Notes under the pieces: generated by a model
The model's database searches: none
Told to the model about the DNA's origin: nothing
Seen by the model: the letters and a program-made list of their open reading frames with translations, nothing else
Shown here: positions 35,201 through 48,015 of the stretch, in pieces
Numbering within the stretch: the stretch's first letter is position 1
Layout of the letters: the number at the start of each line of letters is the position of its first letter
NCBI GenBank assembly: GCA_964035545.1
Contig: OZ037767.1
Location: 9,104,207-9,168,206 of the forward strand
Source: Bugula neritina
Taxonomy: Eukaryota > Bryozoa > Gymnolaemata > Cheilostomatida > Bugulidae
Direction of reading: 5' to 3'
Length of the DNA stretch: 64,000 nt
Translations under genes and position numbers: made by a program

Positions 35201-38139
35201 ATCCATAAGATCTACCAATCTGCACTCAAAAAGAACTTTCAACGTCTAGTCATTGCCAGCAAATTGACATGACAATAAAGTCAGAAAAGCTGGCATAACA
35301 ATCAACAGGAGAAATAGAATTAAAGGAGAATACTATTAGATATAAAAAATACACCCATTAATAGCTCAAGTCAAACTTCAGACTACAAGTTTGTAGTCTG
35401 AAAAAATACTTTTAAAAATCAATATTCAAATACAACACTTTTGTGTAAAGAACTGTAAAATTTATAGCTTTATTTACTGTATTTTGTAGCAACTGCATCT
35501 GTGAAGGCAGCCCAGAATTAGGTAAATTTTATATAATATATTTTCTGAATTTCCAGGAAATATACATATGAGGAATTATCTAAATAAACAAGAAGAACTT
35601 TCCAACTGCAAAAACTTCAATAGTGAAAGCATTTCTTCATTTATTTTGCATGATTTTATTAACAGCAGGTTTGCACTTGCAAACTAATGTAACTTTTACA
35701 TATTATATAGAGCGTAGAGAATAGCACAGGTATGATACTGAGCGGGCATTATATGTTGAGCGTTATGAGCTGTTTAACCAAGTCATTAAAGGACAAGTGA
35801 TACAATTGCTAGAAAAAAATTTTCTTTTCTAAATGACAAACTATTGATATATTGATGCACATATTGATTGATTAATATACCTTTTGATGACTTTGTGAAA
35901 CTCGGTTGTACTTACGGACTGGGAGACTAGCATTCTAGCCAAGCATTTTGCAGGTTTATTTATATCATAGTGTGAATTATTTATATCATGGCTTGAACTA
36001 AACATTTTATGTGTTGTGCTGTCAAGACTTTTTATGAATTTCCCACTAGCATTAAAAATGCAAACACTTCGAAAATAACAATAAATATATACAGGACCTC
36101 TTCTTGGGGTGCTATCTACATGTTAACCTTCAAGTTTAGTTACATTTAAAATAATTACAATTTTAGTAGTTATATTGCTGTAATACTTTGGAAGCACATT
36201 TAAATAAAACATCTGCAAGAAAACTATAATTATGCTGATTGATAGGCCTTAATTTCAGAAACTAAGTTACAACGGCACTGGTTTACACTTTCAGATTGGA
36301 TGTCTACAACTATCACTCAAACCTTTCATGCTTTTTACCCTTCCTGTGTTCAGTATGATTTGACCACTACGAGCGTCTCTACACGAGAAAGAGGCTTGTG
36401 AACAGTGCACTATAGCCAAGCACTTCAGCTTCAAGAGCACACTATCTATGGTCCTACTACCAGTCTTGAAGTCCTTCTTAACTGGGTTCTGGTCAAACAG
36501 CTTGGTGACTGTAACAGTAGTCCCGGAACTGGGCCGAGGCTCATCGTGTTTCTTCAGACTCCCTACAAGCACAGGACTCAATTAATAAAACCACAATACA
36601 ACAAAATAAAATTAGAAAAATCAGGCAATAAATTGCTGTGTTGCATGCTGTAATCTTATTGCTAGCTAACTTTTAATGAAATTTTTCTTGCTATAATGGG
36701 GGTCCATCACTGTTAATGGAAAATGCTGTTTCATATGACAGCACAATATAAAAATATTTGTGACTATTCTTGAATCCCTAATTAGCTAATAGTTTGGTAA
36801 CTTTACTGCTATAAATTGTAAAGTGCTGTTTGCTAGCAATATTGATAGAGGCAAATAATTAGGGGATTTGATTTTTGTTGTTATTTGTAAATTGTAGGTG
36901 TCATTAATGGGGTACAGCACTATGCAACATTTGTAACCCACATTAATGACCCTCAAAAGACTCCTATAGTGGGCATTCCACTTGACTGTCATAAAACACA
37001 ATTTGTATATGCATGTTGAAAGACACAAAATAATTAAGGTAAGCAAAGTCAGTGAACACTATATACAGAAAAACCTATACTCACAACTGTTATTTTCACA
37101 TGTTTTACACCAAACATCATTATTTTCATCATCTTCACATCTACTTATGATCTGCAACTGTTTACAAAGAAAAGCGATACTGGCTAATGCTTCCCCTCTG
37201 TAACCATGGCAACCTCGTCTCCTTTTAGTTGAAGAGAATGATTTACTTGAGGTGTATCTGTTGGCAAATGAAAATCCCCCAACAAATATATACAACAAAG
37301 GTGACACTTTTATTTTTCAAAACAGGTAAAGTATTTTTTTTCAATTTTTTTTTCACTTAAAATAAACTTTTGAACACTGTGATCAGGCTTATATAACATC
37401 AAAATCTTGATGAAATTACTTCAACACAATTCTTATGCCAGCTTATACTCTTACATATATACTAGATCTGCAAATGATACAACATACTTTGAACTATCAT
37501 CTATAATAAGAAGTATTATTTGAGTGATCTATTCAATAGTTTTGCTCAAGTATTTCATTGTTTTTTTGTTTATCATCAGAGCACAACTGAAAACTAGTAT
37601 GACTTTAAACACATCACACAAAATGACCAGGGTAAATTCATAGTAAACTATATAAACACGGAAGACTAGCATAAATCTTGTAGGTAAAAGTTTTAAAGCT
37701 TCATTTAAAAGTGACATATCATTATTTGAATAGATGCTACTTCTAGCAGGTTGAGACACATGCATGCATATTGCTAGCCTTGTCTTATAAGTTACAACTT
37801 TTTACACAATATACTTTACCTGCAATCGCAATTGACACCAAAATGCATTTCAGCTAATATATTACATTTTTAATATACATACAATTATTTTGTATTGATT
37901 TACCTTTCCCCTACTAATTTCATTGATTTGCTACTGATACCAGAACCATTGTCAACAACCTGGATATAGCCAGTACTTGCATTGACTCTTACAGCTATAC
38001 ATGTGGCTGCAGAATCTAGAGCATTTAGTACAAGTTCCTCGACACACTGCTCAAAGCTTGTGATAGATATTGATGATCTTATTTTAGATTGTACTGCCTG
38101 TGAACTCTTTTGTATAACTTGTTTCTTGGAATCTGCCAT
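32263..38139 (-). CDS. MLH3: MLH3-like MutL homologue lacking a visible C-terminal domain
   Basis: Seven minus-strand exons give 714 residues: 38139-37904, 37257-37085, 36562-36323, 35135-34890, 34433-34245, 33726-33568, 33164-32263. Exon 1 holds the GHKL ATPase motifs (CVEELVLNALD, VVDNGSGI), exon 2 GYRGEALASI, exon 3 PSSGTTVTVTKLF and exons 4-5 the transducer region (EGFISSEAY, HYFYVINLRYD). These match MLH3 more than PMS1, PMS2 or MLH1. MLH3 pairs with MLH1 in mismatch repair and meiotic crossover resolution. The long last exon is low-complexity and ends in FAPL and a stop, with no MutL C-terminal domain. Vertebrate MLH3 is about twice this length. The final exon's acceptor at 33164 is the least certain junction. 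Missing C-terminal exons beyond the spacer, a real truncation, or an alternative isoform remain possible. Confidence 0.85.
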
Positions 38140-38343
38140 CTAAATTTAAAAATAGACTGTATTAGTTGAGCACTATTAAAAGTTCTTGCTGTTGACCTCT
38201 ATTCCATTATATATACTTATATATTTTATAAAACAGTATTTCTTCACTTCAACTTTGAACCATTCTGTGGATTAAAGTTATCAAATCAGTAAACCAAAAT
38301 AAAAATAATCATATAAAAAAAATTCCTAAAATATTTCACAGAT

Positions 38344-38345
<2 letters not shown>

Positions 38346-38380
<35 letters not shown>
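38346..38380. repeat. (GA)n microsatellite
   Basis: Pure GA run of about 35 bp, about 210 bp upstream of the MLH3 start codon. Confidence 0.9.
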
Positions 38381-38383
<3 letters not shown>

Positions 38384-39524
38384 TGGCAGCCATGGTACAA
38401 AATAATATAGTAGTTGAAAGCATAATCATAGTAATAATGGATACAAAGTCTAATGTAAATTCATAATCAATGTGAATAGCCTAGGACTAGAAACAAGGAT
38501 AAATTTCACACTGATAGTGATACTGAGAGTTAGTGATACTTATACTTAGAGGTATACTCACACTCACTGCCACTGTAAAAGAGTTTTAGAAATCGAAGAC
38601 AAACGAAGTAAGCCTCAATCAGCACTTCTGGTAATAGTTTTTGTTCAAAATACAAATAGCTAACATTTATATAAATTTTAAATAAAAATATTTAACTTTA
38701 ATTGTTGGTCAGTATGACAACGAGTGTAAGTCGATTAGTCACGTACTGCTAGACTTACCTTTAGGATTGAAAAATTTGCATTACAGGCAATTACATTTAA
38801 TAGATATAACTATAACTATAAGTCATACAAGTAGTTGTAAAACCAACATGCAATGTCAATTTAAATCTGCTGCTAGTGCTAAGCGCTATACCATACTGAT
38901 AGTGATACTGAATGCAGATAGTTGTTCAAACATAATACTTTAATATAGTAAAACTAATAACTAAATAACTTAATAAGTAATATTAATAATTAATATTGCA
39001 TTTATAATATAGTTATACTTATTTACTTACATTTATACTTATTAGTATCAATATAAATCTACGACTATATTACTATTAGTATTACTATCACTATTACTAT
39101 CGGTATCAAGCCATACTTGGGAGTATCACTATCAGATTTTCAAACTCAAAGTCAATGGTCGTCTGTCAAACTCAATGTGAATCGGAATGAGAATGCCTAC
39201 GGCTACTGCATTAGACTACTGTATTAGTATTACCATTACTATTATTATTCATGTTAACTTTAAGCTTGGTGAACACATTAACAAGTGCTGACGCTTAAAA
39301 AAAATTAATAATCGCAGCTACTAGTGCGGTAGCAATTACCAAGCTAATGCCATTTAGAGCTGGAGAGCTTTATGCAAGGCTTTCTGCATAATTATAGCGT
39401 TTCATGCGCCGTTGTGAGACTTCGGCTATTTATATAGCGCGCAATAGATTAAATTGTACAGCAGTAGGACGTAATAAAAGTATTTGAGAATAATGTTGTA
39501 GAATGTAGACTATAGTAGCTCAAA

Positions 39525-39592
39525 AACCTCAAGCCGCTGCACTTAGTCACCCCCAACTCGAAATTTTGAGTTCAGTGCTACTGACGAAGGTG
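39525..39592 (-). repeat. Second copy of the 24733 dispersed repeat
   Basis: On the minus strand it reads GAGTTGGGGGTGACTAAGTG then CAGCGGCTTGAGGTTTTTGA, clearly related to 24738-24785. Confidence 0.5.
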
Positions 39593-41340
39593 ACGGCGAT
39601 AACCCCAAAGGCCCAAGAGTAGTGGGCGTGGTTTTACGCCCTTTAACCCTATGCGTTAGATAAGTCTACAGGTCGTTTAAAATGGCTTGGCAGTCTCAGT
39701 CTGTAAAACACTGTCTTGAGTTAGTTTTAGTTTGAGCTTGAGCTTAGACTATAATTATTTATAGCGTTTAACTGCAAAGGTAAAATACCTAGGTGGCCCT
39801 GCTTTAGGCTTACATTTAAATTTGATCATAATCATAATGGTAGCTCATCTTAGACTTAGTTTTACAATTAATATTATATATTTAATTTCATATTCATATT
39901 GATATTGATAATGATATTGAAATCCATAATGAATTTGAAATTAATATTTTATATATAATAACAATATAATATTTATAGTCATAGTCATAATGATATAATA
40001 TTATAAATATTATATTTTATATAATATTGCATTTTAATTTTTATTAAAATGATAAATTTCTTCCAAACTAGTTCTAGCTTTGTAATTGAAGTATTATATT
40101 TATTGGTATAAATATTATTATTGATGCATAAAATGATAAATGGTTAATTCATTTCAGCATTCTGAGAATCCTAAACCGAAGTTGTATTGTGAAAGTCTTA
40201 TTTAAAAAGGTTGTGCCCAAAATGGGCGACCACCGGAGGCTGATGGTCTTGCACCTGTTTTTGTGTTGGTGAACAGTTATTTTGCTTTAGTGATTTTGAT
40301 ACCCGAAGTTTAAGTTTTAGCTTAAAAGGATGAAGGAAGTTCTTGGGTTTGTTTTACTGCCACAACAATACAATTCAAGTGTACTATAATGTGAACGTGA
40401 TGTGTTGTAGTTGTAATAAAATACTCAGCCTATATAATAATTGTTTGGTATGATTGGCCACAGGGTAAACAATATTGTTTGCCTGTGTGTGCGTGTGTAC
40501 AACAACATATTCACTGCTTCAAAATGGTAAATTGTAAACTAAAAAAGGGTACTATAACATTTTAACATTATTGCACATAGTTCTGCAACCATGATGAAGG
40601 CTTGCGTGACGCCATTGTACATATATTGTGTTCTCATACTGTAATTGTTTGATTGGAACTGGACTGGTGATTCTGGTGATTCTTTGATATAGAAGTTTGA
40701 TGTCTTCTATGGAAATATCTTTACCATTCTGTGCAGCATATGATTTGTCACTCAACCAACATTCATCATCACTTTCTTGTTACTTGCACCTATATTTGGT
40801 GAGATCTTGAACCAGGACTGGTTTTTCATGTTTAAGAAGTGGTAGATTTTGTGCTGACTTATTGTACTGTGGCTGAATTTCTTGTTTTTTAGCTTTAATT
40901 TATCTTTATTGGATAGTCTCTATGTTGAATGACTGGAATGTAAATAGATTAATTAGTCATGCAATGTATTTCAGGGTTTTTTTAATTAAGACACATATAA
41001 AGGAAGGATTGCGGTAAACAGAAAATGGGCTGCAAAAGATAATATGTGAAATTCCTAAATACATATAGCACATAACTTCAAAGTAGCAGCATAAATGAGA
41101 TTGATATTCACTACATTCAATATTCCCACGTAGTTCAGTTATGATACAAAGCAAAAGTAAAAACTAAACTAAAACTGAAGACAGACAAAAGGACCTGTGT
41201 AACAAAACATGTAAAGTTAAATCAAATTTTTAGCTTGTTTATTCACATAACACCTAACATGAACAGACAAAAAGAACTATGTAATAGTGCATGTGAAATA
41301 GATGTGTGATATATAAAGCATACACAAATTTGGCTAATTT

Positions 41341-43140
41341 TTCTTACAGTTGCATAGCATGTTGAATAGTGTCTGCAATTTATTTCGACTGAGAGGTTTT
41401 GTAAAAATGTCAGCGAGCATAGTTTCTATAGGTCAATGTCCTGTCACAATGTGTCGCTTTTGCACTTCTTGTCGAATGTAGTAGGCTTTAACATCAAAGT
41501 GCTTGCTCCTTTTGTTAACATTTTTATTACTTGTTATACTAATGGCAGATTGTTTGTCAATGCAGAGTTTTATTCGATATCCTTTAGACCTCAGCCAACC
41601 ACCACTCAGGTGCTTTCTCATCAAATTTTTCGCTGGCCTCACTTGGTACATGAGTGTAAGCCAAAGGACTAAATACCTTCAAGTTAATTGAATCAGGTTT
41701 TGGTATGGAGTTATGTCCTCATTACAGCGTTCTTTTGTTGAGGCACCATTTCTAACATATACAGCTGTTGATGCAGCTTTTACCCAAAAAAATTATTGGC
41801 AATCATGGATTTAGGACTAGTGCTCTTACTAACTCACATGTTGTATAGTTGTATTTTTCTGACATTCACTTCTGTTGTGGAAATACCATCCTTATAGCGG
41901 ATGCAGAGTACATTGTGCACAAAAATTTTGTTGAAACTATTTGATGTACATTATATTCCCATTCTCTATTGGTTCGAAGGGTTTTCACAATTTTGGTGAT
42001 TTCAAAAGCATAAAATCATGAAAAAGATTAAAGGCATCAGATTTCTCATTAACAAAATACACATAAGAAAACCTACTTGATCTGTCCAAGTTTCTTGGGC
42101 CAAACTGTGTAGCATGATGCTAGATTTGCTCTGTAATCTGATATACTTAGGTCTTAGAATTACAGTTTATTGACAAGTTTTCTCAAAGCCTGCAGTTGGT
42201 TTTTGCTTGCTTTTCCTCCAGCATCTCAAGTAGCTAAACTGCACACTCATACCTTTACTTGCTGCAGATTGTACTGAAAACAAGTTTTGTCATAAGTCGA
42301 ATGCATGAAGTATTTTGTATAGTATAGTTTTCTTTGGGCGTGTTGACTAACAACTACTAAGTCTTGACATTACCATAGCTAATGGCATCAACTACTTGAC
42401 TATCAGCTATTGAGACTCTCTAGAGTCTAGTCGGTTAGATTTGGTATACGGGACAAAAATATCAGCAAGGGGAAACATGACAGGCTGCCTCGGTGTATAC
42501 CAGCTACTCATGATTTTACCTTATACAGGCTTTCTCCCACATCAAAAATACTCTGCTCAGCCTGTACTCTTGACTAAAAGTATTTCCTGATTAGACTTAC
42601 TTGCAAATCTACCTCCATGTTGTTATTGCCAACTACCACCATTTCTACTACAAAATTTGGATCCTCTTGTGTCCTAGGCAATGTCTAGCCAGGTGAATTA
42701 CGATTATTGCATCTTTCTAGTTTTGGAGCATTTCTGCTTGACCTATGCTTATAAATACTATCAGCTGCAGTATAGTATCAGTGTTTTCCTATGCTTTCCC
42801 ACTGCAGTTTTTATTGATACTACCCAGAGCTTGTAGGAACATTTTGTTCTTTCTCTTCATTAAGCAATGCACTTTAAGCAAATTCTAATGTCAATGTTTC
42901 CGGCTTCTGAATTTTTAGTGCAGTAACTACAGCTCCATATTTATTTGACATGCTGCCTAAAGGAGTAGCTACCTAATCGTTTTCACTCACTAAAGCTTTG
43001 ATGGCTGTTAGTTTGTTGGCAATGTCTTTCAATATATTTTCCATGGTCTTCCACAAAGTTACCATTTTTCGTAACTGCCCTAAAATATTTCTTCTTTAAA
43101 CATATCCTATTTGCTAAAAAGTTTCTCCCTTGCCTATTAG
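41341..43140 (-). pseudogene. Ty1/copia retrotransposon relic with the RT region deleted
   Basis: Read on the minus strand, domains appear in copia order, broken by stops and frameshifts. Gag comes first, with a UBN2-like GAVVTALKIQKPETLTLEF near 42.9 kb. A degenerate zinc knuckle lies near 42.7 kb. A protease end (VSIADSQVVDAISYGNVK) lies near 42.4 kb. Integrase pieces follow (SAASKGMSVQF, YFVNEKSDAFNLFHDF, AVYVRNGASTKE). RNase H comes last (IDKQSAISI, KRSKHFDVKAYYIRQEVQK, then LADIFTKPL near 41.4 kb). The integrase C-terminal end (GYRI) runs straight into RNase H at about 41577, so roughly the whole reverse transcriptase is missing. No LTR pair is recognisable. The relic is inactive. Confidence 0.82.
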
Positions 43141-43414
43141 TCAACCTTACATTTTGTTATTAGATAAACAATTCATCACTACACTAAGAACAAGATAATC
43201 CAATCACAGTATACTATGACTGTAATAAAGTATAAGCATATTTTTATGATTTTGTATTATTGCTTAAAGGGTAAATTATGATATGGTGTCTTTGCACACA
43301 ACACCTATTTTAGTCAAATCTTTCAATGACTACAATGAGCGCTGGAATAATTTTGTTTTGAATTTTAGTTTTTTTATAAACTTTTTCATGCTATTAAAGT
43401 TAATAATAATGAAT

Positions 43415-43458
<44 letters not shown>

Positions 43459-44330
43459 CTGTTTGAAGCCCTATACACAAATAAATAACAATACAAGCAA
43501 AATATAATAAAAATAAAAGCATGTAGTAATTCCTAGAATAATGTTTATCTTTCTTTTCATAATGTTTTTACTATTGGTTCTAATATTTAAATTTGTCTTT
43601 AGAAAGTGTTCATATGCTAGTATAAGATTAAGTTGATGCTAGTTGTAAAAACTAAAGCCGCCAGTGGGATTATTTCCAGTCTTTTTTATTTGTTTCTAAC
43701 TAAACTAATAAATAAATAATGATACAAGCTGTTAGTGCTGATGTGATATATGCATATATATGTAAATATGTATAATGTAGCATTTAATAAGTGGTCCAAT
43801 AGTTTATTGTATTACAATAATCTTTACATCAAAGTTTGTTTTTTATTTAACTCATGTTTATCATACTACTTGAATCAAGTGCTCTTGAAATATTATTTTT
43901 GCTAATTGTTTTTAATATAATATACAATAGTCAAATTACTACACTGATGTAACATTGCAATTAACAACGTCATATCACATTTTTCAATATACAACCATAG
44001 ATTCTGTGTATGTGGTATTGTACATTGTATTTGCAATTTATACAATTTGATTTGTTATATAAAACAGGTTATTTACTGTGACTGGTTGACTAATGCTATC
44101 AGTAATACATTATTATTAGTTATAGGTTAGACTTAGTGTTATCAGGTGTGCATATAGTTTTTGCTGAGACCTTTTTAATGCTACAATGTAATTTTGAGCT
44201 TGAATATTTGCTTATATATAGTGATTGACCATTCAATTATTTGCTATATGAATTCTATAAATTACATGTTTCTTTAATAATTCTCCATAGTTGCTTCTCA
44301 TTTTACAACTGAAAAGCTTGTGTCACCATC
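43141..44330. other. AT-rich spacer upstream of TMEM229
   Basis: AT-rich, with a (TA)n tract at 43417-43456. I see no coding exon. It should include the promoter of the TMEM229 gene. Confidence 0.5.
43417..43456. repeat. (TA)n microsatellite
   Basis: About 40 bp of TA dinucleotides. Confidence 0.95.
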
Positions 44331-46432
44331 ATGACTGCAGCTGGGTTATCTGTTTGGTGGAGGCTCTACGTATATGCTCTGCATGGATACTTCTCTGAAA
44401 TTGGTAAGAGGTTAAGGGTTGAGTTACAGTTGTTCAAACCATTGCTACAATGTAACTAGTTATCTGCTCTGTTTACCTCAACTCTAATACTGTAAAAGTA
44501 TTTAATTTGTTCACTTTTCCTTTCACCACCATGTCTTAATCTGTTGGCGGAAAACAGGTACTTGAATTATAGTACCAACAATTTAAGTAACTAGATACTA
44601 GAAAAAGCAGACCATATTTGCCATCAATGAACCAATGTTGATACTAAAAATAACAATGAAATGAATAGGTATTTCATTTATCGTTATTTTTAATATCAAT
44701 TATGGTTCGTTGATCGAAATTTCGATCTGGTTTAAACCAATTTTCACTAAGAATAGTATATTACTAGAAATATTCTGACAACCGCTCTCAGCACTACATG
44801 GTGCATAGAGAGAGAGCACTGAATTCGTCCATTATAAACTATGCACCATCTTAATGACTAAGAGTTGCCTTTCCATTGAGTATAATGCTTTGTGTTGAAT
44901 AATCTAAGCTGTGAGCACTATTGAAAATGACTGATTGATCCTCTAAATTTTTGTCATCATTCTGTCAAATAGCGAATTGCTATCTCGTATTTGACAGCAT
45001 TTACTGCTGCCTGGGAGTTTGTTGTGACTAACAAGTACACGCTGATGGGGACTACTTCCATCTGGACTATACCTATTTATGGCATTAGCGGAGTGGTTGT
45101 AGAATACATCTACACTTACACCAAGTACCAACTTCGACTTCCACTACCATTGAGATGTGTTATCTATGTGCTGTGGACATACCTCTGGGAGTTCTCTACA
45201 GGTAGTAAATTTTATTGTTTAAGATGCTTCCATATTGATTATTTTTGTTGTATGTTCATGTGTAAATAGTAATGTGTATTTTAGATGGTGTAAAAATTAT
45301 TGACAATCACATGATTGTTTGACATTTTATTTGTACTATTAAACATATACTTTACTGGAGAGTTCATAAAATCACAATAATTTTAAGGCATGTGATTTTA
45401 CATTACAACATAAAAAGGAGGTAGGTGTAGTAATTGAGAAATTGAGACAAGCCTGCGTTCTAGATTAGAAATGTAGCAAAAGAAGTCATGTTCTCGCAAA
45501 ATTTTAACCCACGCCCCAAACCAATATTTAATAAAAAATTAAAGAACTTGGCTAGCTCAATTTCTTCACTACTGCTCGTAACTGATAAAAAGGTGTACTT
45601 TATTAGTAGACAGTTTTTGAGATTATTTAGGAGTTGCCTACTTTGTGTGGCATGAGCCAGTCCCTGCTAGCTTACTTATACCACTTCCTGTTTAAATCAG
45701 AATGAAATTTACAGTGTTTCCTATTATGTTTATTTATATTCTTCTATTCATGCATATAGCAGATAGATGAAATAAATGGGAAACTTTTGCCAACACTATC
45801 ATTCTGCAGAAAAATTCTTTTACTGTTGTTAACAGCAGGAAATATCTATAGCTGTTTTTATTAACATTTATTACACAATTATAATGTTTATTTCACCAAT
45901 TTAGGAGTTGTCAGTCTTGTATTATAGACACCCATGTAACATCCATTAGGAGTAAAGTTTGCTAATGCTTATGTTTTATAAAAAAAGCTGTTGTTATGAA
46001 ACAATTGGTTTAAACCATAAATTGACATGCGCCTAGAAATCTGATTTGTACTGCTAGTTTCTAAACTGAGTCAAATTCAGTCTGTGAATAATAGATTGAA
46101 AAATTAGTTTTTGCTGCAATTTTTATGGTGTAAGTGTATTATTCATTTGGTAATGTTCTTTTATTCCTCATGTTGTTAATTCAGTCTAGATAGAACTCAT
46201 AGTATTTGATTATTTAATGTTCTGAAACATTTTAGGTTATCTTCTTCGGTGTTTTGGTGCCTGTCCATGGAATTATGAAGATTATGATTGGGATTTCTGG
46301 GGATTGATATGCCTAGAGTATGCTCCACTGTGGTATATTGGTTCTATACTGTATGACCAAATACTGATACCTACTACTTTGCGGCTAAGGATGGATAGTC
46401 TATTTGCAGATGAGAATCAGAAACAAAAATAG
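44331..46432 (+). CDS. TMEM229B-like: TMEM229-family membrane protein
   Basis: Three exons (44331-44403, 44998-45201, 46236-46432) give 157 residues. The start has WWRLYVYALHGYFSEI, the middle TSIWTIPIYG and YVLWTYLWEFSTG, and the end FGACPWNYEDYDWDFWGLI then LEYAPLWYIG and TLRLRMD. These match vertebrate TMEM229A/B (about 167 residues for TMEM229B) along the whole length. Four hydrophobic segments are visible, so it is a multi-pass membrane protein. The family's molecular function is not established; membership of an ABC-transporter-permease-like superfamily has been suggested. Splice phases (1, 1) agree, and the acceptor at 44998 joins EI to AFTAAWEF as in the vertebrate proteins. A MITE sits in the second intron. 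Confidence 0.92.
45415..45585. mobile_element. MITE-like element, copy B
   Basis: Matches 15744-15893 over its length: AGGTAGGTGTAGTAATTGAG at the left, ATGTAGCAAAAGAAG inside, CTCAATTTCTTCACTACTGC at the right. The ends are inverted repeats of about 20 bp. It lies in the second intron of the TMEM229 gene. Confidence 0.7.
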
Positions 46433-48015
46433 GCGGGACTTTTCCTTATTTAAATTAACAAGTATGGTTTTGGAACAAATGAAATCTTTCTCAAGGTGCA
46501 TTTATACCTTCCCTAAAAAACTACCGGGTTTCAGTTGCATATTCTTATAGCTTTACTGAAACCTGTTGAAATTATATTAATGTTAATAATATTAAGCACA
46601 TGACTCTTGATCTCCACTTGATGCTCTTTAAAAGCGTAATTTTTGCTAAAGCCAATCCCAAGGTTTAAGTGCACCTTTGTTCTTATTCAAAATCATTGAA
46701 AGTTTTTTATTTTTAGAAATTAAGCCATACATGCTGTGAAATAGGACAATTTAAACCTCTTCAGTCAGCTTAAAAATTAGGTCTTGTTTTACAAAATATT
46801 TATAGGAAAATCTATCTTTTAGGAAAATGTAATTGTGGTATGTATGTTTTTGATGTTTATGGTACTTTTTACCTTCTACTTTATGCACCATTAGTAGGAA
46901 TTCACTGTGCGTTTTATTTTTTCAGGATTTCATCTTTCCATTATTCAGCACAAATGGCACTTGGTGCGAGTTATTAGTTTCGGAGAATTTTTTTTAGAAA
47001 AAAAAACCTGAGCTTGAATCAAGAATATAATCTAATTTATAATGATGTTCCATGAGATCATTTTGAGCAGTTTTTGAATGTAAAATATGTATTGCAAATC
47101 TCAATTTAATGTGTTCCAATTATATTTGAAGATTATTTCACATAATAATAATAGGTAACTCTTTAGCAAACAAATCTTTTATGAAGCAGAAATACTGGCC
47201 AGCATAGATTTGCTGGCTTGGTAAAACGTAGATATGCTGAACATAGAAATTAAGTTTCTAGGCTGCAACATAATTAAGTGCAATATTTAGTGCACAAGTA
47301 AATCTACTTCTAATGAAGCTGCATTATTTAATTCACTTACATACTTTGCTTTGTAATTACTACTAACTAGCAAACATATTTTCGTCAGCTTTTGAGATTC
47401 AACTTGTAGATGTAATTTTCATGGTATAAACTTTTATCATCATATTTATTAGTTGCAACACACATAACTAGTAATGAAGTAAATGATGTAAATGCTAGAA
47501 TCAGTTCAAAATAAAAAAAATATTATGCATCATGGAAAATATATTACATTGCCTATGACATGCTAGTAGTAAAAGTGAACTAAATTAAAATAGAATGATG
47601 CAACAGTTGGTCGATATAACAAAAATATAAACAGCAATATTACTGAAAAAACTTGGCATAACAATTTAAAAATTGTTCATCTTGTATTTTTTATATAGAT
47701 GGTAATATCTTTTCTATTTTTAGTAGCAGAAAGATTGCAATTAACGATTATTGTCTGTGCTGTAAAGACAACAGAGTTGAGCCAACTACACAGAGGCACA
47801 CAAAATCATTGTCAGAAACATAAATAACACACAAGTATACATAAAAGCCCAATAAAATATTGCCGAGTAGGACTAGGCTTTAGGTAGTTAGTAGAATGTG
47901 ACATTATAGGTGATGGCATTAGGTTGGTAAGAAAGTAGTGACTTGTGAGGAATAAATATACAGATGGCTGTATGTACATATACAAATGTTATGATACAGG
48001 AAACAGTTTGCAGGG
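46433..48015. other. Convergent spacer, TMEM229 and SLC51A 3' flanks
   Basis: AT-rich sequence with short homopolymer runs. It presumably includes both 3' untranslated regions. Nothing else is recognised. Confidence 0.5.

Larger units (their letters stand above)
38140..41340. other. Transposon-poor to repeat-rich spacer upstream of MLH3
   Basis: Contains a (GA)n tract, scattered TACTATTAG-type triplet stretches (about 38500-39250) and a dispersed repeat at 39525. A GC-richer patch at 39590-39720 begins GGGCGTGGTTTTACGCCC, echoing the start of the Gypsy LTR. A minus-strand frame at 40755-40552 (68 codons) has no recognisable family. An imperfect 80-bp direct repeat (ACAGACAAAAAGA) lies at 41182-41297. 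No host gene is evident. Confidence 0.5.

Noticed and set aside
40552-40755. Minus-strand frame of 68 codons starting MSDKSYAAQNG
   Set aside because: No domain, splice context or paralogue recognised; probably part of an old repeat.
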